64,000 nucleotides of DNA from Comamonas_C sp026954015 (GCA_035063785.1 JAPSFS010000006.1:1-64000); one strand, 5' to 3'. Positions 55,471-64,000 are shown, counted from the first letter of the stretch. Notes: a model not told the origin generated them from the sequence alone. Made by a program: numbers and translations.

Positions 55471-56397
55471 ATGACGCAGACCAGACCACCGCTACCGCCT
55501 GAAATCACCGTATTCGAACGCGGGTGGCTTTCCGCCAACAATATCCTGTTCACCGGGCCCGACGCCACCGCGCTCGTCGATACCGGCTACCACACCGACG
55601 CCGCGCAGACCGTGGCGCTGGTCCGGCAGGCGCTCGGCGTTCGCCCGCTCGACCACCTGCTGTGCACCCACCTGCACAGCGACCACTGCGGTGGCAACGC
55701 CGCGCTGCAGGCGCGCTGGCCCGATGTGCGCACCGCGATCCCGCCGGGACAACTGGCGCAGGTGCGCGACTGGGACCCGGTGGCGCTCTCCTACGAGCCC
55801 ACCGGCCAGTACTGCCCGCCGTTTCGCGCCGACGCGGTGCTCACACCGGGCACGAGCGTGCTGCTCGGCGGGCGGTCCTGGCACATCCACGCCGCGCCCG
55901 GACACGACCCGCACGCCGTCGTGCTGTTCGAGCCGCGCACGCGCGTGCTGATCTCGGGCGACGCGCTCTGGGAAAACGGCTTCGGCGTGGTGTTTCCCGA
56001 GCTCGAAGGGCACCGCGCATTCGCCGACGTTGCGGCGACGCTCGCGATGATTGCCTCGCTCTCGCCCGCCATCGTGATCCCCGGCCACGGCCGGGTCTTT
56101 GACGACGTGCCCGGGGCACTGGAGCGCGCGCGCTCCCGGCTCGCGGGCTTCGAGGCCGACCCGGTTCGGCACGCGCTGCACGCGGCCAAGGTGCTGCTCA
56201 AATACAAGCTGATCGAGTGGCACACGCAGCCGCTGGACGCCGCCTACGCGTGGCTGCTGCATACGCCGCACTTCCAGCAGGTGTACCAGCGCTACTTCGC
56301 CGCAACCGACCAACGGCTGTGGTTCGAGCAGCTCGTGCACTCGCTCGAAAAATCCGGCGCGCTGCGACTGCAGGACGGCGTGCTGCACGACGCCTGA
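55471..56397 (+). CDS. MBL-fold metallo-hydrolase
   Basis: Metallo-beta-lactamase-fold hydrolase of 308 residues. The metal site is CTHLHSDHCGGN (HxHxDH), followed by His in HAAPGHDPHAVVLFEP, Asp in LISGDALWENGFG, and His in IVIPGHGRVFDD. A helical C-terminal extension (about 220-308) is typical of the RNase Z/glyoxalase-II-like hydrolases. Substrate is not evident. It is monocistronic and lies 98 bp from the divergent lipase gene. Confidence 0.9.
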   Translation: MTQTRPPLPPEITVFERGWLSANNILFTGPDATALVDTGYHTDAAQTVALVRQALGVRPLDHLLCTHLHSDHCGGNAALQARWPDVRTAIPPGQLAQVRDWDPVALSYEPTGQYCPPFRADAVLTPGTSVLLGGRSWHIHAAPGHDPHAVVLFEPRTRVLISGDALWENGFGVVFPELEGHRAFADVAATLAMIASLSPAIVIPGHGRVFDDVPGALERARSRLAGFEADPVRHALHAAKVLLKYKLIEWHTQPLDAAYAWLLHTPHFQQVYQRYFAATDQRLWFEQLVHSLEKSGALRLQDGVLHDA

Positions 56398-56508
56398 GCC
56401 CGGCTCGCGCGCACCGCGCATGTGCCTGCGGCGCAACGATTTGCCTCGCACGGCTGCAATTAATAGGTATTTTCCCTAGGTCCGGCCTCTTTTTTTGTGT
56501 CCGAGAGC

Positions 56509-56526
56509 GCAAATGCGAGTAATTCT
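56509..56526. promoter_or_regulatory. Putative Fur box upstream of the TonB receptor
   Basis: The sequence gcaaatgcgagtaattct continues into caataataataagc, an AT-rich tract with Fur half-site character. It matches the fbpB/fbpC intergenic box at 15 of 18 positions. It lies 55-73 bp before the ATG of the TonB-dependent siderophore receptor gene, where a promoter would be expected. Confidence 0.68.
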
Positions 56527-56581
56527 CAATAATAATAAGCACTGTCTTCACATTCCGTTCACATCCGTAACACTGCCGATC

Positions 56582-58894
56582 ATGTCCTCGCGTTCGTCCA
56601 TCCTCCGTCCTTCCAGTCTGCGCCGTGCCACGAGCGTCGCAGCCAGTTTGTCCGCCGCGGCCCTGCTGCCGTTTGCAGCGCAGGCCCAGACGCCCGCCAA
56701 CACGCCCACGGCCGGCACCGCGTTGCCCACGGTGACGGTGAAGGAGGAGGCGATCGACCCCAACCCCAACGCCGAAGTCGGCGCGCCGTACAAGGCCAAG
56801 ACCTCGGCCGACACGCGCCACACCAAGCCGCTGGCCGAGACGCCCGCCACGATCTCGGTCGTCACCGGCGCGGCGATCCGCGATTCGGGCGAAACCGACC
56901 TGAAGGAAATCCTCACCTCGCAGCCCGGCATCACGCTGGGCACGGGCGAGAACGGCAACATGTTCGGCGACACCTACTTCATCCGCGGCCAGGCGGCCAA
57001 GAGCGACGTGTTCGTCGACGGCCTGCGCGACACCGGCATGACCACGCGCGAGAGCTTCGCCGTCGAGCAGATCGAAATCTCCAAGGGCCCCGATTCGAGC
57101 TTCGCGGGCCGCGGCACCGCGGGCGGCGCGATCAACGCCGTCACAAAGCAGGCCACGCTGGACTACGACTTCACGCACCTGAACCTGGGCCTGGGCACCG
57201 ACAAATACGTGCGCGGCACGGCCGACGCGAACAAGGTGATCAGCGACAAGTTCGCGCTGCGCGTGAACGCACTGTACGGCGACCAGGACGTGCCCGACCG
57301 CGGCCCCTCCAGCCGCGAACGCAAGGGCCTGGCGCTCTCGGGCCTGTGGCAGGCGAATGACGACCTCTCGGTCACGGTCGACTACTACGGCATGCGCGCC
57401 AAGGACAAGCAGCCCGACCTCGGCGGCTGGCTCACGGGCACCGTGCCCAACCGCGTGCCCGCGACCAACGTACCGGTGTACGCGCAAACCAACGACTTCC
57501 TGCGCTCCAACGTGGACACGCTGACCGCGCGCGTGAACTACCAGTTCACCCCCGACGTGAAGCTCACCAGCCTGACGCGCTACGGCACTTCCAGGAACGC
57601 CTACGCGATGACCGGCGCGAACAACAACGCGCTCGATGGCGGCCACAGCCGCTGGCAGGACGTGGACTACTTTGACCACCAGGACAACCTGCGCTGGGAC
57701 ACCGTGCTCGGCGGCATGGACCACGCCTTCATCTTCGGCTTCGAGTACACCGACCACAAGGTGCAGCAGGGCACCTACCAGGCAACGAACACGGGAGCGA
57801 CCAACTGCACCGTGAACGGCCGCGGCGGCCCGGCCCCCGGCTACTGCCTGACCAACCCTGATGGTTCGGTTATTGGTGACCTGGGCAACCTCGCGGGCCG
57901 CAGCTGGTCGCGCCTGGGCAAGAACCTCGACTGGCACGCCAAGACCACGTCGCTGTACGTCATGGACACGGTGGACATCAACGAACGCTGGACGGCCTTC
58001 GGCGGCGTGCGCGCCGACGCGCTCCGGCTGTCGATCCAGAGCTACTCCAACTCGGGCGCCACGGCCGGCAACCAGACCGGTGACTACGGCTACAACGACA
58101 CGCTGATCAACGGCCACCTGGGCCTGAGCTACAAGATCAATCCCCAGGGCATGGTCTATGCCAGCTACGCCACCTCGCAGGACGTGAACGGCGGCGAGCC
58201 CGACTCCGGCACCAACGCCGGCTACGGCGGCATCGTGCTGGTGGGCGGCGCCTACGTGGATTCCAAGCCCGAGCGTTCGCAGAATTTCGAACTCGGTACC
58301 AAGTGGAACCTGCTCGACGACAAGCTGCTCTTCACCGCCGCCGCGTTCCAGACCACCAAGTCCGGCGTGATGGAAGCGCTGTCCACCGAGGAATACGCCA
58401 CCGAGGGATCGACCAACACCGGCAAGAACCGCGTGCGCGGCGTGGAGTTCGGCCTCACGGGCAACCTGACACCGCAATTGCAGGTGCAGGGGGGCGTGGC
58501 GTTCATGAAGTCCAAGGTGCTGGATTCGATCATTCCGGCCAACATCGGGTTGCCACTGGCCAACTTCGCCAACACGAGCTACTCGCTGCAGGCCAAGTAC
58601 GACTTCACGCCCGGCTTCTTCCTGGGTGCGCGGGTACGCCACGACAGCGGACGTTGCGGCGGCCAGCCCGACACTGGCGCGGCCTCGACCGGCGGCATGT
58701 GCAGCCAGCCCGTGCCCGGATTCACGGTGTTCGACGTGTTCGGCGGCTACCGCTTCAACAAGCACGTCGCGCTGCGCGTGAACGTGCTCAACGCGGGCAA
58801 CAAGGACTACTACACCTCGGTCTACCGCGGCGGCTTCTTCCTGTACAAGGGCGACGCGCGGGCGGTGCGGGCGACGCTGGACATCGACCTGTGA
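56582..58894 (+). CDS. TonB-dependent catecholate siderophore receptor (Fiu-like)
   Basis: Outer-membrane receptor of 770 residues. An Arg-containing signal peptide ends near PFAAQAQ. A TonB box candidate (TVTVKEEA) and the plug domain follow (PATISVVTGAAIRDSGETDL, YFIRGQAAKSDVFVDGLRD, VEQIEISKGPDSSFAGRG), then the beta-barrel. The sequence is closest to the Fiu/FiuA catecholate class. The last residue is Leu (ATLDIDL), not the aromatic residue usual in barrel proteins. ATG 56582 is favoured because it starts the signal peptide. It is the first gene of a probable three-gene iron operon. Confidence 0.93.
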   Translation: MSSRSSILRPSSLRRATSVAASLSAAALLPFAAQAQTPANTPTAGTALPTVTVKEEAIDPNPNAEVGAPYKAKTSADTRHTKPLAETPATISVVTGAAIRDSGETDLKEILTSQPGITLGTGENGNMFGDTYFIRGQAAKSDVFVDGLRDTGMTTRESFAVEQIEISKGPDSSFAGRGTAGGAINAVTKQATLDYDFTHLNLGLGTDKYVRGTADANKVISDKFALRVNALYGDQDVPDRGPSSRERKGLALSGLWQANDDLSVTVDYYGMRAKDKQPDLGGWLTGTVPNRVPATNVPVYAQTNDFLRSNVDTLTARVNYQFTPDVKLTSLTRYGTSRNAYAMTGANNNALDGGHSRWQDVDYFDHQDNLRWDTVLGGMDHAFIFGFEYTDHKVQQGTYQATNTGATNCTVNGRGGPAPGYCLTNPDGSVIGDLGNLAGRSWSRLGKNLDWHAKTTSLYVMDTVDINERWTAFGGVRADALRLSIQSYSNSGATAGNQTGDYGYNDTLINGHLGLSYKINPQGMVYASYATSQDVNGGEPDSGTNAGYGGIVLVGGAYVDSKPERSQNFELGTKWNLLDDKLLFTAAAFQTTKSGVMEALSTEEYATEGSTNTGKNRVRGVEFGLTGNLTPQLQVQGGVAFMKSKVLDSIIPANIGLPLANFANTSYSLQAKYDFTPGFFLGARVRHDSGRCGGQPDTGAASTGGMCSQPVPGFTVFDVFGGYRFNKHVALRVNVLNAGNKDYYTSVYRGGFFLYKGDARAVRATLDIDL

Positions 58895-58990
58895 GCGCGC
58901 CGGTCCCTCGCCTGGTTGCCTGCTGGGGAGCTTCCCGAGGAACCCGCCACGCCACAAATTGCGAAAACGAGCGGGTGCCGCGCGCAGTGC

Positions 58991-60088
58991 ATGCCTGATC
59001 ACATCCCGCCGGGCATCGCCAACGCGATCGACTACGAACGGCTCGCCCCCCAGGCACTGGAGGCGGGCCGTCTCGCTTATATCGCCGGCGGCAGCGGGCA
59101 GGACGTGACGCTGGCGGCCAACCGCGCGGCGTTCGAGCACTGGGCCATCGTGCCCCGGCTGCTGCGCAACATGAGCACGGGCCACAGCCGCCTCACGCTC
59201 GGCGGCATGGAGCTGCCCCACCCCTACCTGCTCGCCCCGGTGGCGCATGGACTGCTCGCGCACCCGCAGGCCGAGGTGGCCACCGCGCGCGCCGCCGAGG
59301 CCACGGGCACGTGCCTCGTGGCGAGCACGCTGACCTCGCACACTCTCGAAGAGATAGCTGCCAGCGCTGGCCCGGCGCGGTGGTTCCAGCTTTATCTGCA
59401 GGAAAACCGCGCACACACGCTGGACCTGCTGCGGCGCGCCGAGGCCGCGGGCTATCGCGCGATCGTGCTCACGCTGGATGCGCACCTGCAGTTGCCCAGC
59501 CGCAGCGCGCTCGTTGCGGGTTTCACGATGCCGCCCGAGTGCACCGCAGCCAACCTCGTGCGCTATCCGCCTGCCCCGGCGCCGCCGCTTGCGCCGGGCG
59601 CCAGCCGTGTCTTTCAGGGTGCGATGCGCCATGCACCCACCTGGGACGACCTGCGCTGGCTGCTCAAGAGCACGAGGCTGCCGGTCTGGATCAAGGGCGT
59701 GGCGCACCCAGACGACGCGTGCGCGCTGCAGGACGCGGGCGTGGCGGGCCTCGTCGTCTCCAACCATGGGGGGCGCGGGCTCGACGGCAGCCCCGCGAGC
59801 CTCGCGATGCTGCCCGGCGTGCGCGCAGCCGTGGGCCGCGACTACCCCGTGCTCATGGACGGCGGCGTGCGCTCGGGCTCGGACGCCTTCAAGGCGCTCG
59901 CGCTTGGCGCCGACGCGGTGCTGATCGGTCGCCTGCAGCTCTACGCGCTCGCCGCGGCGGGCGCGCTGGGCGTGGCGCACCTGCTGCAATTGCTCACCGA
60001 GGAGTTGCATGCGACGATGGCGCAGGCTGGTTGCGCCACACTGGCCGACATCACCCCCGAATCGCTCACCCCCGCGCCACCATGCTGA
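58991..60088 (+). CDS. FMN-dependent alpha-hydroxy-acid oxidase
   Basis: A 365-residue TIM-barrel flavoenzyme of the lactate/glycolate oxidase family. Catalytic residues are in place: Tyr in LAYIAGGSGQDV, Gln/Tyr in WFQLYLQENR, Lys in VWIKGVAHPDD, His/Arg in VVSNHGGRGLDGS, and Arg in VLMDGGVRSGSDAF. The exact 2-hydroxy acid is unknown. It lies between the siderophore receptor and PiuC genes and overlaps the latter by seven bases, so a role in iron starvation is inferred. A degenerate, reverse-oriented trace of the dispersed repeat may lie at 59352-59375, inside the stretch LEEIAASAGPA. Confidence 0.86.
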   Translation: MPDHIPPGIANAIDYERLAPQALEAGRLAYIAGGSGQDVTLAANRAAFEHWAIVPRLLRNMSTGHSRLTLGGMELPHPYLLAPVAHGLLAHPQAEVATARAAEATGTCLVASTLTSHTLEEIAASAGPARWFQLYLQENRAHTLDLLRRAEAAGYRAIVLTLDAHLQLPSRSALVAGFTMPPECTAANLVRYPPAPAPPLAPGASRVFQGAMRHAPTWDDLRWLLKSTRLPVWIKGVAHPDDACALQDAGVAGLVVSNHGGRGLDGSPASLAMLPGVRAAVGRDYPVLMDGGVRSGSDAFKALALGADAVLIGRLQLYALAAAGALGVAHLLQLLTEELHATMAQAGCATLADITPESLTPAPPC

Positions 60089-60765
60089 TCTCGATCGACC
60101 GCGTGCTCACCAAGGACGAAGTCCGCGCGCTGCGCGTCGAACTCGACGCCGCGCCCTGGCAAGACGGCGCCGCCACCGCCGGCACGCTCGCGCAGGCGGT
60201 CAAGCGCAACCAGCAGCTCGCAGACGGCAGCGAACTGGCGGTGCGCCTGGGCCAGCAGATCCTGCGCCGCCTCGCGGCCACGCCGCTCTTCATCAGCGCC
60301 GCGCTGCCGCGCACCATCTATCCTCCCAAGTTCAACCGCTATGCTGGCGGCGGCACCTACGGCGCGCACGTGGACAGCGCGCTGATGTTCCTGCCTGGCT
60401 CCCGCCAGCAGATGCGCACCGACCTTTCCGCCACGCTGTTTCTGGCCGAGCCCGACGAATACGACGGCGGCGTGCTGGAGGTGGAGGGCCCGTTTGGCGT
60501 GCAGGAGGTGAAGCTGCCCGCGGGCGACATGGTGCTCTACCCCTCCAGCAGCCTGCACCGCGTGACGCCCGTCACGCGCGGCGCGCGCGTAGCGTCATTC
60601 TTCTGGCTGGAGAGCCTGGTGGCCGACGAGGCCGAGCGCACGCTGCTCTTCGACCTGGACCAGAGCGTGCAGCAGATCACACCGCTGCTCGCGGCCGACG
60701 ACCTGCGGCTGATCCAGCTCACCGGGGTCTACCACAACCTGCTCAGGCGCTGGGCCAAGCCGTGA
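60082..60765 (+). CDS. piuC: PKHD-type Fe(II) dioxygenase PiuC/YbiX
   Basis: 2-oxoglutarate/Fe(II)-dependent hydroxylase of 227 residues, regularly found beside Fiu-type receptors (ybiX-fiu in E. coli, piuA-piuC in Pseudomonas). The iron site HxD...H is in TYGAHVDSALMF and SSSLHRVTPVTRGARVAS, with Arg for 2-oxoglutarate in the latter. The N-terminal segment LTKDEVRALRVELD is typical. The ATG lies inside the 3' end of the flavoenzyme gene. It converges on slt. Confidence 0.94.
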   Translation: MLISIDRVLTKDEVRALRVELDAAPWQDGAATAGTLAQAVKRNQQLADGSELAVRLGQQILRRLAATPLFISAALPRTIYPPKFNRYAGGGTYGAHVDSALMFLPGSRQQMRTDLSATLFLAEPDEYDGGVLEVEGPFGVQEVKLPAGDMVLYPSSSLHRVTPVTRGARVASFFWLESLVADEAERTLLFDLDQSVQQITPLLAADDLRLIQLTGVYHNLLRRWAKP

Positions 60766-60930
60766 CTCAAGGCGATGCTGCATCAGTCCCCGCGATGTGG
60801 CGCGCCCTGCAGGGGGATGGGATGCACGGGCCAAGCGCAGAGATGGCGGTGGCCATGACGAGCCTTTGCAACGCCGCAGACCGCCTCAGGCAGGGATGCG
60901 ACACCCGCGAGGGACCGGTGCAGCGTTGCA

Positions 60931-62961
60931 TCAAGGCAGGTCGGGGTTGCGCTCCGCGTCCTGTGCGCGGCGCGGCCCCACCGTGCCCAGGTGTGCGACG
61001 AGCGACTGCGGCTGGCCGGTGAGGATGGCGGCGTAGTTCACGGTGTTGGCAAGCACATTCTTCACGTAGGTGCGCGTTTCGCTGAAGGGCACGTTCTCGG
61101 CCCAGATCGCCGCGTCGAGCACCGGGCCGTTGCGCCAGGCGCGCGGGCGGCCGGGCCCGGCGTTGTACGCGGCGGCGGCCAGCGCCATGGAGTCGTCGAA
61201 ATCGTCGAGCGCGAGCTTGAGGTAGGCCGTGCCGATGGTGATGTTCACGTCCTGGTCGGTGAGCTGCTCGGGCGTGAAACCGGCAAGGCCGATCTTTTTC
61301 GCAGTCCAGCGCGCGGTGGCGGGCATGACCTGCATCAGGCCCGAGGCGCCGACGCGCGAGCGCGCGTCCATGATGAAGCGGCTTTCCTGGCGCACCAGGC
61401 CATAGACGTAGGCGGGGTCCAGGCCGATCTCTTTCGTGCGGCGCACCACGGCGCTCTCGAACGGCATGGGAAAGCGCTGCGTGCTGTCGATGAAGCCCCG
61501 GGTGCGCTCGCTGGTGTTGATGCAGCGATCCCATACCTGCTGGCTGCAGGCGAAGTCGGCAGCGGCGAGCAGCTCGCGGTCGTTCATGCCGCCGGGCGTG
61601 TGCATGTTGGTGGTGTAGTTCCACTCGCGCACGCCCTCGCCGCGCAGGCCGAGCAGGATGGCGTACAGGCCGCGGTTCAGGCCCGGGTTGGCGCGTGCGG
61701 CGGCTTTCTCCTCGGCGGTGAGCGGCGCGGGCGCGGGCGGCACCGTGACGCGCCCGCCCAGCGCCTCCAGCGCCAGTTGCTCGTAGAAGCCGCGCGTGCC
61801 CGCGATGCGTGCGTACAGCGCCTCGGCCAGCGCGCGGTCGTCGGCACTTGGCCGGCCCGCGAGCAGCGCGCGCGCCTTCCAGTACACCCAGGTGGGGTCG
61901 TCGCGCTGCGCGGCGCTCATCGCGTCGATCGCCTGCCCCGCCTGTTTGAACTGCCCGGCGCGCAGCGCGGCGCGCGCCTTCCACGCGAGCATGTCGTCGG
62001 TGAGGTTCGCATCGCGCGCCACCTTGGCGTAGTAGGCCATGGCATCGCCGGAAAGCGACAACGCCGCCTGCCGGCCGATCGCGCCCCAGACCCAGTCGCG
62101 CTGCTCGGCGTTGAGCCTGGGCGTCCAGGTGTCGGAGAGCAGTCGCGCCGCACCGGTGTAGTTGCTCATTGCCAGGCGAATGAGCGCGAGCGTGACGAGC
62201 TCGGGCGGGTGCACCGCCGGCGGTGCTTCCCGCGCCTTGCCGGCCTTGCGCTTGCCGCGGCTCCTGTCGGTGTCGGCCGTGCCGAGCGCCAGGTATTTGG
62301 TGGGCGAGCCCAGCGCCTGCGCCATTTCCGCGAGCTGCTCGGGTGCGACGATCTGCACCGCCTCGCGCGCCGGCGCCACGCGGCTGCTCTCCGCGCCCAG
62401 GCGCGCCTTGCGCCACACGTCAATCGGCTGGATGCGTCCGTCGGCAAGCATCTGCGCCGCCGCGCTCGCGCAGCCGTCGCTGGTGTGCCTGGCTGCGGCC
62501 CAACGCTCGAGCACCTGCGTGCCCGCGTCCTGCGGCGCCCGGCCTTCGAGTTGCGCCACGAGCAGCGCGTAGCACTGCACCTCGCGGTCGTCGCGCATGC
62601 GAAACGCACCCAGCGCGTCGGAAAAGCGCTGCCAGTCGCGCCGCTGGCCCAGGACGAGCAGCCAGTCGTTGCGCAGGCGGTCTTCCTGGTAGGTGCCCTG
62701 CCAGCGCTGCAGAAAGGCCTGCACCTCGTCGTCGCTCGCCTCTTCCAGACGTGCCTTGAGCTCCCAGTACGCGGCCCAGGCCTCCAGCGGATGCCCCGCA
62801 GCCTGCGGCAGCAATTGCGCGAGCTGGTCGCGATCGCCCTTGCGAAACGCCTTTTGCATCGCCAGCAGCACCTCGTCGGCGCTGCCCTGCGCCCCTGCCG
62901 GTACCGCGCTCCATGCCATCAACGCCGCGAACAGGAGTGTCAGAATCCGGAAGACTTTCAT
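60931..62961 (-). CDS. slt: Soluble lytic murein transglycosylase
   Basis: Periplasmic peptidoglycan lyase of 676 residues making 1,6-anhydromuropeptides. It has the signal peptide MKVFRILTLLFAALMAWSAV ending near PAGAQG, then a long all-helical superhelical region, then a C-terminal lysozyme-like domain. The catalytic Glu is in LVRQESRFIMDARSRVGASG, followed by LMQVMPATARW and AAYNAGPGRPRAW. ATG 62961 begins the signal peptide. Its start lies 18 bp from the divergent start of the folate gene, so the two ribosome sites nearly overlap. Confidence 0.94.
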   Translation of the reverse strand: MKVFRILTLLFAALMAWSAVPAGAQGSADEVLLAMQKAFRKGDRDQLAQLLPQAAGHPLEAWAAYWELKARLEEASDDEVQAFLQRWQGTYQEDRLRNDWLLVLGQRRDWQRFSDALGAFRMRDDREVQCYALLVAQLEGRAPQDAGTQVLERWAAARHTSDGCASAAAQMLADGRIQPIDVWRKARLGAESSRVAPAREAVQIVAPEQLAEMAQALGSPTKYLALGTADTDRSRGKRKAGKAREAPPAVHPPELVTLALIRLAMSNYTGAARLLSDTWTPRLNAEQRDWVWGAIGRQAALSLSGDAMAYYAKVARDANLTDDMLAWKARAALRAGQFKQAGQAIDAMSAAQRDDPTWVYWKARALLAGRPSADDRALAEALYARIAGTRGFYEQLALEALGGRVTVPPAPAPLTAEEKAAARANPGLNRGLYAILLGLRGEGVREWNYTTNMHTPGGMNDRELLAAADFACSQQVWDRCINTSERTRGFIDSTQRFPMPFESAVVRRTKEIGLDPAYVYGLVRQESRFIMDARSRVGASGLMQVMPATARWTAKKIGLAGFTPEQLTDQDVNITIGTAYLKLALDDFDDSMALAAAAYNAGPGRPRAWRNGPVLDAAIWAENVPFSETRTYVKNVLANTVNYAAILTGQPQSLVAHLGTVGPRRAQDAERNPDLP

Positions 62962-62979
62962 ATGGGGAGGAATTATCGG

Positions 62980-63552
62980 ATGGACAAAGCCGCCGCACGT
63001 AAACGCCTGGTCGCCGAACGCCTCACCCTGCCCGATCGCCTGGCCCGCGCCGATGCCCTGCAGCAGGTGCTGCGCATCTGGCTCGTGGGCCGCGCGGACA
63101 CGCAGATCGGCGCCTACTGGCCGATCAAGGGCGAGTTCGATCCGCTGCCTGCGCTGCACCGCTGGAAGGAGGACGGCGAGCTGATGGACGAGCCGCAGCG
63201 CCGGCGCATCGGCCTGCCGGTGATCGACAAGGCGCACAGGACGCTCACCTTCCACGCGTGGTACCCCGGCTGCCCGATGGAGGAAGACGCCTACGGCATT
63301 CCCAAGCCCAAGGACACCGAGGTGCTGCACCCCACGCTGCTCTTCGTGCCCTGCGTGGGCTACGGGCCGGGCGGTTACCGGCTGGGCTACGGCGGGGGCT
63401 TCTACGATCGCACGCTCGCGCAGCTCACGCCGCGCCCGGCCACCGTGGGCCTGGGGTACACGCACGGCTACCTCGACGAGTTCGAGCCCGAGGCGCACGA
63501 CCTGCCGCTGGACGCCATCCTCAACGACAACGGCGTCGTCTGGCCAGTTTGA
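62980..63552 (+). CDS. 5-formyltetrahydrofolate cyclo-ligase
   Basis: ATP-dependent enzyme of 190 residues that recycles 5-formyl-THF to 5,10-methenyl-THF (YgfA/MTHFS family). The ATP/folate motif is GGYRLGYGGGFYDRTLAQL, with the N-terminal basic helix AAARKRLVAERLTLPDR and the segment IGAYWPIKGEFDPLP. ATG 62980 has GGAGG nine bases upstream; an ATG at 62962 is too close to its own putative site. Together with purU it manages formyl-folates. Confidence 0.92.
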   Translation: MDKAAARKRLVAERLTLPDRLARADALQQVLRIWLVGRADTQIGAYWPIKGEFDPLPALHRWKEDGELMDEPQRRRIGLPVIDKAHRTLTFHAWYPGCPMEEDAYGIPKPKDTEVLHPTLLFVPCVGYGPGGYRLGYGGGFYDRTLAQLTPRPATVGLGYTHGYLDEFEPEAHDLPLDAILNDNGVVWPV

Positions 63553-63569
63553 CCCTGAAGGATTCCATC

Positions 63570-64000
63570 ATGCTCCAGCTCTACATCGGCAACCGCAACT
63601 ACTCGCCCTGGGCCATGCGCCCCTGGGTGCTGCTGCGCCAGGCAGGCATACCCTTCGAGGAAGTCATGGTGCGCATGGACGCGTTCAGCGCGGGCTCCAG
63701 CTTCAAGCAGACGCTCGCGAGCGTGACGCCCGCGGGCAAGGTGCCCGCGCTGACCGATGGCGAGCTCGCCGTCTGGGACAGCCTGGCGATTGCCGAATAC
63801 GTGGCCGAGCGCTTTCCCGACAAGCACCTGTGGCCGCGGGACGCGGCGCAGCGCGCCCGTGCACGCAGCCTCTGCGCGGAGATGCACAGCGGCTTTTCGG
63901 CGCTGCGCGGCGCCTGCGGCATGAACATCGAGGCGCGCCTGCCCGAGGTGGGCGCGATCATCTGGCGCGACCGCGCCGACGTGCGCGCGGACGTCGAGCG
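63570..64000 (+). CDS. Glutathione S-transferase family protein, 5' part
   Basis: The first 143 codons of a GST that continues beyond the window. The N-terminal thioredoxin-fold domain shows LYIGNRNYSPWAMRPWVLLR with the Ser/Tyr-type active region, the cis-Pro in GKVPALTDGE, and the glutathione-binding DSLAIAEYVAERFP. The alpha-helical domain begins around ARSLCAEMHSGFSALR. It starts 17 bp after the folate gene and may be co-transcribed. Confidence 0.9.
   Translation, partial: MLQLYIGNRNYSPWAMRPWVLLRQAGIPFEEVMVRMDAFSAGSSFKQTLASVTPAGKVPALTDGELAVWDSLAIAEYVAERFPDKHLWPRDAAQRARARSLCAEMHSGFSALRGACGMNIEARLPEVGAIIWRDRADVRADVE

Noticed and set aside
60766..60930. Gap between convergent piuC and slt as a hidden gene
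   Set aside because: Only short frames without ribosome sites; no strong hairpin either. Probably a plain convergent spacer.
60991..62979. Very long open frame on the plus strand across slt (and its continuation into the folate gene)
   Set aside because: It is the GC-rich shadow of slt. It is His/Arg-rich and has no domain-like sequence until the true folate gene starts at 62980.

Overview
The window is a dense, GC-rich stretch of an ordinary bacterial chromosome. Gene content and order point to a betaproteobacterium of the order Burkholderiales, most likely family Comamonadaceae (Acidovorax/Alicycliphilus-like). The pointers are the yqgE-ruvX-pyrR-pyrB-pyrC' operon, dusB-fis-purH, the pilGHIJ-chpA cluster beside a thiD-like/hemL pair, and a short dispersed palindromic repeat of the kind I recall from that family. 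No rRNA, tRNA, CRISPR array, prophage or insertion sequence was recognised. The family assignment is inference; no search was run.

Layout. 0.2-6.3 kb: uup, purU, a HAD phosphatase, prfC and a HAD-IIB phosphatase. 6.4-9.5 kb: a gltIJKL-type glutamate/aspartate ABC importer. 9.7-17.8 kb: pyrC with an ArsC-like gene, a divergent Fe3+ importer pair (fbpB/fbpC) around a putative Fur box, then the yqgE-ruvX-pyrR-pyrB-pyrC' operon, whose pyrC' has lost the metal-binding HxH motif. 18.0-19.3 kb: a Bug/TctC-type solute-binding protein and a gap holding an orphan promoter/operator and a tiny His-rich ORF. 19.3-28.4 kb: the pilG-H-I-J-chpA chemosensory operon for twitching motility. 28.6-35.3 kb: a thiD-like kinase overlapping hemL, an EamA exporter, dusB-fis-purH and a YqaA-like membrane protein.

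35.4-47.5 kb is a complete assimilatory sulfate pathway on one strand: sbp-cysT-cysW-cysA for import, then cysJ-cysI-cysG-cysH-cysD-cysN. CysDN makes APS, the Fe-S type CysH reduces APS directly (there is no cysC), CysJI reduces sulfite, and CysG supplies siroheme. 47.6-51.8 kb: fabA-fabB and corC-lnt. 51.8-54.4 kb: an Lrp-type regulator divergent from hpd and phhA (phenylalanine/tyrosine catabolism). 54.5-64 kb: a lipase-like hydrolase, an MBL-fold hydrolase, an iron-acquisition operon (TonB receptor, FMN hydroxy-acid oxidase, PiuC dioxygenase) behind a Fur box almost identical to the one at fbpBC, then slt, a 5-formyl-THF cyclo-ligase gene and a truncated GST gene at the edge.

The least ordinary signal is the dispersed repeat: a roughly 45-65 bp element with a 20-nt palindromic core. 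It occurs at least seven times in this window, with up to three further degenerate traces. It sits between genes, donates stop codons to two genes, and is read in frame inside at least two proteins.
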